Origin: Chloroflexota bacterium
Lineage (GTDB): Bacteria; Chloroflexota; Anaerolineae; JACRMK01
Reading direction: 5' to 3'
Assembly (NCBI GenBank): GCA_016200765.1
Contig: JACQEC010000184.1
Span: forward strand, 1-19,390
Length of the DNA stretch: 19,390 nt
Part shown: positions 13,685-19,390 of the stretch, one piece after another
Layout of the letters: every line of letters starts with the position of its first letter
Position numbering within the stretch: position 1 is the first letter of the stretch
Notes under the pieces: generated by a model
The model's database searches: none
The model's input: only the letters and a program-made list of their open reading frames with translations
Told to the model about the DNA's origin: nothing
Made by a program: the position numbers and the translations under genes

Positions 13685-14383
13685 TTACGGCTCCTCCGCA
13701 CTGCCAATTTCGATCGGCGCCGGCGTAAGCGCAATGACAGCCATTGCCTGCAACATCTCGTGTGCGGCCTGCGCGCGTGCCAGCCACGGCGCCGCGGCGG
13801 ACTGCCAGACAGGGTACGCCTCGGCCCAGGCACTATAGGTCGCCAACCATTCATCCACTTCCGATTGTAGTTCAGACAACAGCAAACCTACCCGCCCGCT
13901 TTCGCCCGCGCTCGTGAAAAGCCATTCGGCGACCTCAAACCGCGAGCCAAACGGTAGGCGTGTGCCTATCGTCTTCGCCATCTGTCCCAGCCGCGCCCGC
14001 GACAGAAAGACCCCACAGCGCGCAGGAACAAGCAGGAAGCGCACCACGTCGCGCAGGCGCAACTCGCCATCGGGTGAATAGCCCGTGGCGCTTGACAGAC
14101 TGCCGTTTGCCATGCCCTGCCCGTCGGTGATGGGCGGCCCCTGGCCGTCAGTCCACAGGGTTTCGCGCGTCAATTTCGCTAGCTCGCGATAGAAGGGGTG
14201 GACGAACGGCTGGCACTCAACCGCCAGACAGCAGACGGGAACCCACGCGAGGAGATCGCTCCTTACCTTTAGCCCCTCTCGCTCATGGGGAGAGGGATTT
14301 AGGGTGAGGTGCGCGAGGAAGCCGAGACCAAGGCCGACGTGGTCGGGCGCGCCGACGGCGTTCCCGTGTTCAATTCGCCCCAC
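13685..14383 (-). CDS. TorD-like molybdoenzyme chaperone, C-terminal part (gene frameshifted)
   Basis: This frame carries most of a TorD/DmsD-family chaperone, the private chaperone that loads molybdenum cofactor into a partner oxidoreductase. Recognisable words are VGAPDHVGLGLGFLAHL, LAWVPVCCLAVECQPF and HPFYRELAKLTRETL; the acidic/hydrophobic helical C-terminus ends in PAPIEIGSAEEP. True homology begins at NAVGAPDH (about 14366); the leader from 14383 belongs to the other frame. Between GFLAHL and SDLLAWVP the protein reads LTLNPSPHEREGLKVR, which is a translated dispersed repeat (14271-14310) rather than chaperone sequence. The N-terminal part is the next entry. It is the last gene of the Mo-enzyme operon. 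Confidence 0.8.
   Translation of the reverse strand: MGRIEHGNAVGAPDHVGLGLGFLAHLTLNPSPHEREGLKVRSDLLAWVPVCCLAVECQPFVHPFYRELAKLTRETLWTDGQGPPITDGQGMANGSLSSATGYSPDGELRLRDVVRFLLVPARCGVFLSRARLGQMAKTIGTRLPFGSRFEVAEWLFTSAGESGRVGLLLSELQSEVDEWLATYSAWAEAYPVWQSAAAPWLARAQAAHEMLQAMAVIALTPAPIEIGSAEEP
14271..14310 (-). repeat. Dispersed repeat element in frame inside the TorD-like gene
   Basis: CCCTCTC (14274-14280) and GAGAGGG (14290-14296) form an inverted repeat with a 9-base loop. The right part aligns with the intergenic copy at 13546-13570. Read on the minus strand it is open in the chaperone frame and encodes LTLNPSPHEREGL. It falls in a linker between two conserved helices of the family. Confidence 0.6.
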
Positions 14384-14595
14384 TCGTCGGTGTAGGCTGT
14401 GCCGTAAGGATAGACGTTCAGCAGGAACAGGTCGGCATAGGCCGATGCGAGAGCCGTTTGATCGCTGTCCGTTTCTAAAGCGTTAGCGAAGGGCTCATGC
14501 CGGCGCGCTTCGGCCAGCGCCGTACTGTCCGGCTCGTGGAGCCAGAGGCAGGAGAGAAGTGGGTAGAGCGAAGCATCGCTCACATAAGAGTCCAT
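14299..14595 (-). CDS. TorD-like molybdoenzyme chaperone, N-terminal part (gene frameshifted)
   Basis: This is the 5' part of the split chaperone. The helical start SLYPLLSCLWLHEP and the TorD-type core YADLFLLNVYPYGTAYTDEW with GELNT are in this frame, up to about 14366. The frame then reads unrelated residues and stops inside the repeat element. In relatives I recall roughly 20 residues between the LNT and APDH blocks; here they are nearly adjacent, so a short deletion (1 mod 3) probably caused the break. It starts 34 bases after the Mo-enzyme stop codon. The start codon has only a distant GGGGA upstream, so translation may be coupled. Real decay versus assembly error is open. Confidence 0.78.
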   Translation of the reverse strand: MDSYVSDASLYPLLSCLWLHEPDSTALAEARRHEPFANALETDSDQTALASAYADLFLLNVYPYGTAYTDEWGELNTGTPSARPTTSALVSASSRTSP

Positions 14596-14629
14596 TGAAC
14601 TGGCCGTGTCAGTCCCCTAGCCTAAGCCA

Positions 14630-17530
14630 TTAGGTCCGCGGCAGCCGGTACGCGCTCACGTCCGGCCTGAATGGGCGCAGCATCCAATTGGGCCGCCGCC
14701 ACTCGCCGCTGGGCGGGCGGGTCATCGCCAACCAGCGCCGGTAAACTTCGTGCGACCGGCGCGTATCCACGAACACATCACCATACTTATCGCCCGCCTG
14801 CGCCTTGCCGACAGTCACCTTTTGGTGCCAGCAGTGCATCCCGCTGATCGGATCAGGTTGCACGGGCATCGCCAGATTCTGATGCACACCTGCATCGGTC
14901 CACCAGATGCGCTCGGTGTCCGGGTCGTCGGATTTGAATGGGCGGACACCCTTCAACTGCTTCAGGCGCCACTCACCGTTCGCCTCGCTCAAATCCACCA
15001 GCGCCGAGGCCGCGCGGCTTGTCCCCTCGCCTTCGGCCAATCGCCAGCGGCCCAGATGGTGCGAACAAGCGATGACGCCGGGGCGGATGCCTTCCGTCAC
15101 CCAGACCTTATCCACGAAATGGCCGATCTCGGTCGTCACGCGCACGAGATCGCCGGTCTTCACACCCAGCCGCGCCGCGTCGGCGGTGTGCAGCCACGTC
15201 GGGTTGCTATGCGAGATCTCGACGAGCCACTTGGCGTTGGCACTGCGCGTGTGAATCAGCGTCGGCAGACGATATGTTGAGAGCAGAACGAATTCGTTGG
15301 CTTCGCGGTTGACGCGCTCCGGATGGACATGGCTCTGCACATGTTTCGGGATAGCCAGTTCAGGCCAGCCAAAATCGCGCAAGGTGGTCGAGTAAAACTC
15401 CAATTTGCGCGAGGGCGTGCGGAAGCCGAAGCGCGGCTGATCGCCAACCATCACACCGATCGGGCGGCCCAGTTCCCCCATCACCGGCACCGGTGCGGGC
15501 ACAATGTTCTTCGGCGGCGCGGCGGGCGCCTGTGCATAGATGATGCCGGTTGTCTCGTCAACCTGCGCCTCTTTCATTTCGTCGGCGCTCAATGCGCGCT
15601 CGTATTCAGCCTGCGCGCCTTGGCGAATCTCAAACGCGCCGTACTTGCGCATGTAGGCCAGCGCCGTCAGTCCCTCGCGCGCCGCGGCCGCCGGCAGGCC
15701 CGGCACCGAGTTCTCAAACATCCAGCCGTAATAATCGTCCACCGTGATGCGCTCTGCGGGGCGGTAGGGCGACTCGAAATATTGCCGGATGCCGAGCGCG
15801 CCATCGGGGTCAATCTCCCAACTGAGGTCAATCCAGAACTCGGTCTCTTCCCAGACCTGCCCCGGGTTGGCCTCGTAGGTGCGGTTGACCTTCTTGCCGA
15901 GCCGTTCCAGCGCGGCCCGTAGCACCGGCTGGCGGAAGGCGATCCATTGACCGGCGTGCGTCTCTTGGCTCATCACGTCGTGCCGTTCGGAGCTGTGCCC
16001 CATCGGCAGGACATAGTCGGCCCACCAGGCCGACTCGTTCCACGTCGGCGTCAGCGCCACGTGCAGGCCGATCTTTGATTCGTCGCGCAGCGCTTCGAGC
16101 CACGTGAAACCATCGGGGTTGGTCCACAGCGGGTTATAAACTCGCGTGAAATACACGTCGAGTTTGCCGCGCCCTTCTTTCAGGAAATGGGGCAGTAGAA
16201 AGCTCATCTCAAAGTAGGAGAGCGAATACTCGCGCGGCCACGACAACTCGTTCCAGCGTTTGACGTGCGGCGCCAGCCGGTGCGGGCGCGGCACCCACTT
16301 GTCCCACGCGTTGGCCGACGTGCCGCCCTCGACGCCGATACTGCCGGTCAGCACATTGAGGAACCAGATACAGCGCGCCACCTGCCACCCGCCGAGGTTG
16401 CCCGATCCCGCACTGCGCCAGTTGTGTGTCGCCAGTTTCCCGCCACAGTTCGCCACATCCTCCGCGATGCCCTGCAAGACACGCGCCTCCACGCCCGACT
16501 CTTTCGCGGCGTACTCGAACGTGTATTCGGCGTATTCGCGCTTGAGGGCTTCTTCAAACTGGTCAAAACTCACCGCCGGGGGCGCGGAGCGTGCTTCTCG
16601 GTTCTCATCGGCGTTCTCCGCGCGCTCTGCGGTGAGTGATTTGAGGTACTCGTCCCAATTCACCCATTGCCGCACAAACTCGCGGTTATAGCGCCCTGTC
16701 CGAATCAGATAGTTGGCGATGGCGAGCAGGATGGCCGCCTCGGAGCCGGGCCATGGCGCGATCCACGTATCGGCCATCGAGGCAGTGTTCGAGAGGCGCG
16801 TATCCATCACAATCAACTTGGCGCCGTTCATCTTGCCCTCGATGATGCGCTGGGCGTGCGGGTTGAAGTAGTGGCCGGTTTCGAGATGACTGCTGATCAG
16901 CAGGATGACGTTTGCATTGGCGTGGTCGGGGCTGGGGCGGTCGAATCCCATCCAGAAGGCGTAGCCCGCGCGCGCGCCCGACGAGCAGATGTTGGTGTGC
17001 GAGTTATGGCCGTCCAACCCCCACGCGGGCAAAACCCACTCCATCAGGCCGTCGTGACCCGGCCGCCCGACGTGGTACATCACCTCGTTGTGGCGGCTTT
17101 CCTGTATGGCCCTGCGGATGCGCCCGCCGATGTCTTTCAGCGCGTCTTCCCAACTGACGCGCACCCACCGCCCTTCGCCGCGCTTGCCCGCGCGCTTGAG
17201 CGGGTAGAGAATGCGGTCGGGGTCCTTGACCTGATTGATGGTCGCCGGGCCTTTGGCGCAGTTGCGCCCTCGACTGCCGGGATGCGCCGGGTTGCCCTCA
17301 AACTTGCGCACCTGCATCGTGTCCTTGTCCACCCAGGCCAGCAAACCACAGCCTGATTCGCAATTGAAGCACACCGTCGGCACGAGCATGTAGTGTTTGG
17401 GGCTTTTCTGCGGCCACTGCTTGGGGTCCCATTCGACCCAATCATCCCACTGTTCCGGCGGCGGGTACTGTTGCATCCGTTCACCGGCCATTGTCTGCTG
17501 TAGATCGAGCTTGAGCGGAACGTCTTTCAT
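14630..17530 (-). CDS. Molybdopterin-dependent oxidoreductase, catalytic subunit (Psr/Phs/Ttr/Arr-like)
   Basis: A 966-residue DMSO-reductase-family catalytic subunit. The [4Fe-4S] site is C54-x2-C57-x3-C61-x29-C91 (CFNCESGC, then GRNCAKG). The segment HTNICSSGARAGYAFWMG places Cys182 where the protein ligand to Mo or W is expected. Later segments (DTRLSNTASMADTWIAPWPG, NPLWTNPDGFTW, LPMGHSSERHDV, RTPSRKLEFYS and a final aspartate-decarboxylase-like barrel with ADAARLGVKTGDLVRV) complete the four-domain plan. No twin-arginine signal is present at the N-terminus, which begins MKDVPLKLDL. AGGA lies 6 bases before the ATG. About 20-24 residues (298-321) come from an inserted palindromic element. 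With NrfD upstream and a TorD-like chaperone downstream it is probably part of a membrane-bound respiratory complex; the substrate (polysulfide, thiosulfate, tetrathionate, arsenate or other) is undetermined. Confidence 0.88.
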   Translation of the reverse strand: MKDVPLKLDLQQTMAGERMQQYPPPEQWDDWVEWDPKQWPQKSPKHYMLVPTVCFNCESGCGLLAWVDKDTMQVRKFEGNPAHPGSRGRNCAKGPATINQVKDPDRILYPLKRAGKRGEGRWVRVSWEDALKDIGGRIRRAIQESRHNEVMYHVGRPGHDGLMEWVLPAWGLDGHNSHTNICSSGARAGYAFWMGFDRPSPDHANANVILLISSHLETGHYFNPHAQRIIEGKMNGAKLIVMDTRLSNTASMADTWIAPWPGSEAAILLAIANYLIRTGRYNREFVRQWVNWDEYLKSLTAERAENADENREARSAPPAVSFDQFEEALKREYAEYTFEYAAKESGVEARVLQGIAEDVANCGGKLATHNWRSAGSGNLGGWQVARCIWFLNVLTGSIGVEGGTSANAWDKWVPRPHRLAPHVKRWNELSWPREYSLSYFEMSFLLPHFLKEGRGKLDVYFTRVYNPLWTNPDGFTWLEALRDESKIGLHVALTPTWNESAWWADYVLPMGHSSERHDVMSQETHAGQWIAFRQPVLRAALERLGKKVNRTYEANPGQVWEETEFWIDLSWEIDPDGALGIRQYFESPYRPAERITVDDYYGWMFENSVPGLPAAAAREGLTALAYMRKYGAFEIRQGAQAEYERALSADEMKEAQVDETTGIIYAQAPAAPPKNIVPAPVPVMGELGRPIGVMVGDQPRFGFRTPSRKLEFYSTTLRDFGWPELAIPKHVQSHVHPERVNREANEFVLLSTYRLPTLIHTRSANAKWLVEISHSNPTWLHTADAARLGVKTGDLVRVTTEIGHFVDKVWVTEGIRPGVIACSHHLGRWRLAEGEGTSRAASALVDLSEANGEWRLKQLKGVRPFKSDDPDTERIWWTDAGVHQNLAMPVQPDPISGMHCWHQKVTVGKAQAGDKYGDVFVDTRRSHEVYRRWLAMTRPPSGEWRRPNWMLRPFRPDVSAYRLPRT
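16568..16637 (-). repeat. 70-bp palindromic element in frame inside the Mo oxidoreductase gene
   Basis: The ends are perfect 9-bp inverted repeats, ACTCACCGC (16568-16576) and GCGGTGAGT (16629-16637). Exactly five bases inside each end, a second perfect pair follows, GCGCGGAG (16582-16589) and CTCCGCGC (16616-16623), around a 26-base centre. The right half contains the TTCTCCGCG...CTCTGCGGTG word I recall as a dispersed bacterial repeat. In the minus-strand gene frame it has no stop codon and encodes SLTAERAENADENREARSAP and a few more residues, charged and low in complexity, between two conserved blocks of the enzyme. Confidence 0.75.
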
Positions 17531-17570
17531 GGACTATCCTGTGAACTGTCGAATCCGATGGCTCGGGCGA

Positions 17571-18470
17571 TCACGCAATCACTTCGAGCTTCTGCGGCAG
17601 CACCTCGGCGACGATCTCATGCTGGTATGCGTCGGCGAGCAGTTCGCCGTCGGCGTGCACCGGCAGTGGCTCCTCCGACTTAATCGTGATGCGGCGCGCG
17701 CGCGCCATCTTGACCAGCGGGTCGCCGACATGCGCGCCGCGCATCACCTTCGGAGTCAGCATGACGATCTGCAGTTTGCTCATGCCGCGCGCGACGCACA
17801 CATCCAAGAAGCCGTCGGCGAGATCGGCCTCCGGCGTGAACAGGTAACTGCCACCGCCCGACCAGCGCCCGTTGCCCAGCGTAATGTCGGTAATGTCCTG
17901 CGCCATCGTTTGCCCATCGAGCGTCATGACCACACGCGGCGTGCGATACGACTGCCTTAGCGTCACGACAACCGCGGCGATATAGATCAGCGAGCCGCGC
18001 ACCCAGTTGATCTTGCGCGCTTCCAGATTGACCTGCGCTTGAAAGCCAACGCCGATGCTGTTGGTGCTGATCTCGCCGTTGACGCGCGTCAAATCCACGC
18101 GCCGTGTCTGGCCTGCCGCAATCTTGTCGCATGCCATCTGCCAGTCGGTCGGCAGGCCGAGGTTCCTGACGAAGTCGTTACCCGATCCAATGGGAATGAT
18201 GCCGAGCGTGCCCGCCGTGCCGTTGCCCGCCGCCTGAACCAGACCGCTGACGGCTTCGTGCACCGTGCCATCTCCGCCAGCCGCGATGATCAACTCGAAA
18301 CCGTCCTGGCGGGCGCGGCGGGCGATTTCAACCGCCTCGCGTGGCGCGCGGGTCTGCGCGATGTCACTCTCGACGCCGAGGCTCGCCAACCGTTCCTTGA
18401 TGCCGGCCAGCCACTGCGCGGCCTGACCTCGGCCCGCGGCCGGATTCAGGATCAGTTTTGCCGAGCGCAT
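17571..18470 (-). CDS. Diacylglycerol/sphingosine-kinase-like lipid kinase (YegS/DgkB family)
   Basis: A 299-residue soluble kinase of the DAGK catalytic superfamily. The glycine-rich NPAAGRG is at residues 9-15, the nucleotide-binding IIAAGGDGTVHEAVSGL near 60-77, and GIIPIGSGNDFVRNLGLP follows; the C-terminal beta-sandwich includes ITLGNGRWSGGGSYLFTPEA and the catalytic-type VHADGE. Family members phosphorylate diacylglycerol or related lipids at the inner membrane face. The length is normal and GGGAGG sits just before the ATG. It starts 26 bases after the NrfD stop and ends 40 bases before the Mo-enzyme start, so it is embedded in that operon on the same strand. Nothing known of the family explains this place; it may be a bystander. 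Confidence 0.9.
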   Translation of the reverse strand: MRSAKLILNPAAGRGQAAQWLAGIKERLASLGVESDIAQTRAPREAVEIARRARQDGFELIIAAGGDGTVHEAVSGLVQAAGNGTAGTLGIIPIGSGNDFVRNLGLPTDWQMACDKIAAGQTRRVDLTRVNGEISTNSIGVGFQAQVNLEARKINWVRGSLIYIAAVVVTLRQSYRTPRVVMTLDGQTMAQDITDITLGNGRWSGGGSYLFTPEADLADGFLDVCVARGMSKLQIVMLTPKVMRGAHVGDPLVKMARARRITIKSEEPLPVHADGELLADAYQHEIVAEVLPQKLEVIA

Positions 18471-18496
18471 ACCCCTCCCGTAGGTCGAGCGGCAGT

Positions 18497-19378
18497 CTAG
18501 TTATTCGGCACTTGCTGGGGCGCCATCACGAATGCCCACTCATAGGCATACAACCCGCCAATCGCCAACAGACCCGCGATGGACAGCGCAATCGCGACAG
18601 TCCCGGCCAGCCCGACCAGAACCAACGGCAACACCAGGCCGCCGATGACGCTCGCCCAGTACCAGCGGCGATAGCGCCCGTGCGTGATCATGTGCGCGGC
18701 GGCGGCTACTTGGCTGGCGTGCGGCACAGCAAACTCGCCGCCAATCGTCAGTAGGAGATTGACAATCAGGCTCACCGCAAAGAGCAACGTGATTTCCTCG
18801 CCCATATTGACCACCACTGGCTTCATCACCATAAAACCTGCCGCGCCGGCCATGATAGATTGGACGAACAGATGAAAAGGCAGGAGCGGGCTCCGCCACA
18901 GATCGCGCCCTTCGGCTTGCGCGAACAGAAATGCCGTATAAACGGCGGCCAGCATCGCCACCGGAATCCCCAGCCACGAAAGCACTTGAACCATTTCTGT
19001 CAACGCCAGCAGGTGCATGAGCAAGATAAGAGCCGCGAGACCCGAGAAGCCAATCAAGATAAACGCGCCGCGCGTCAGCCACGACCTCCATTGCGGTCGA
19101 ATCAACATATAGTAAAACCGCCGCGGCTGATCCAAATCCCAGATCAGCAGTCCTGTGGTTATCGCGATGAAAATCAGCGACAGCACCAGCGGCAACACGG
19201 CCAATGCGCTGGGCGGCGTGTCCAACCCTAATAGAAATGCCGCCACGGTCATGAACAAGCCGGTGCCAACCGCCTTCGTCACCAGATAGGCCGGCACCTG
19301 CCAATGCCACGGCACGCGATGCGGCACGTTATAGACCTCGCGCGGCCCCGCCGCCGACTGCATCAGTGCGCTCGCCAT
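18497..19378 (-). CDS. NrfD/PsrC-family membrane subunit
   Basis: A 293-residue polytopic protein with about eight hydrophobic segments (roughly residues 28-50, 57-80, 105-128, 131-152, 168-185, 196-215, 243-262, 263-280). The family signature DLDQPRRFYYMLIRPQWRSW with LTRGAFIL follows the second segment, and an EFAVPHAS motif lies in a later loop. NrfD/PsrC proteins anchor respiratory Mo enzymes and oxidise or reduce quinone. GAGGG at about 19383-19387 lies just upstream of the ATG, so the gene is probably complete although it ends only 12 bases from the window edge. It is the first visible gene of the operon; a PsrB-type 4Fe-4S protein would be expected upstream, outside the window. Confidence 0.88.
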   Translation of the reverse strand: MASALMQSAAGPREVYNVPHRVPWHWQVPAYLVTKAVGTGLFMTVAAFLLGLDTPPSALAVLPLVLSLIFIAITTGLLIWDLDQPRRFYYMLIRPQWRSWLTRGAFILIGFSGLAALILLMHLLALTEMVQVLSWLGIPVAMLAAVYTAFLFAQAEGRDLWRSPLLPFHLFVQSIMAGAAGFMVMKPVVVNMGEEITLLFAVSLIVNLLLTIGGEFAVPHASQVAAAAHMITHGRYRRWYWASVIGGLVLPLVLVGLAGTVAIALSIAGLLAIGGLYAYEWAFVMAPQQVPNN

Positions 19379-19390
19379 GCGACCCTCGCC

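Noticed and set aside
13408..13728. 106-residue plus-strand open frame in the intergenic stretch
   Set aside because: It is composed of the repeat elements (inverted repeat arm, G-rich element, hairpin), has no Shine-Dalgarno and no recognisable domain.
16259..16691. Plus-strand open frames opposite the Mo oxidoreductase (143 and 124 residues)
   Set aside because: They are antisense shadows of a gene with full domain evidence on the minus strand and show no family resemblance.

Overview
The window is a GC-rich bacterial chromosome segment that reads best as Chloroflexota (Anaerolineae-like). The reasons are the split methylmalonyl-CoA mutase with MeaB, the SecA insert pattern, the Mo-enzyme/NrfD/TorD set, and short extragenic palindromes of a kind I recall from that phylum. 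This is an inference from gene content, not a database result. No rRNA, tRNA, CRISPR array, transposase or phage gene was seen.

Layout. 1-3470 (+): a propionate/methylmalonyl-CoA module (mutase catalytic subunit cut by the window edge, separate B12-binding subunit, MeaB GTPase) followed closely by a divergent PRPP synthetase and closed by a textbook intrinsic terminator (3496-3540). 3565-4785 (+): an ArsB/NhaD-type permease whose start is a TTG with a good Shine-Dalgarno, not the upstream GTG that lies before the terminator. 4778-7786 (+): secA, with an extended -10 promoter overlapping the permease stop codon and a hairpin in its leader. The reading frame of secA is broken near 6230-6242, where about 17 residues also seem to be missing. 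7863-9122 (+): cNMP-binding/SpoIIE phosphatase. 9167-10456 (+): secreted Asp-box beta-propeller. Converging from the right are 10465-11379 (-), a TIGR01777 epimerase, and 11439-13238 (-), an SLC13/RCK-C permease.

13239-13684 has no gene and is packed with small repeats: a 17-bp inverted repeat, a diverged direct repeat, a G-rich TGGGAGAGGGG...GGGTGAGG element and a REP-like hairpin related to the one in the secA leader.

13685-19378 (-): an operon of a NrfD/PsrC membrane subunit, a diacylglycerol/sphingosine-kinase-like lipid kinase, a 966-aa molybdopterin oxidoreductase with a [4Fe-4S] site and a likely Cys metal ligand, and a frameshifted TorD-like chaperone. Together these suggest a membrane-bound respiratory molybdoenzyme of the Psr/Phs/Ttr/Arr group; its electron-transfer subunit is probably just outside the window.

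The most interesting signal is that two different palindromic repeat elements sit in frame inside two adjacent genes of this operon. A 70-bp element with 9-bp terminal inverted repeats adds about 20-24 residues to the Mo enzyme. A second element, also present in the nearby intergenic region, encodes part of the TorD protein. This resembles the protein-coding palindromic elements known from Rickettsia.
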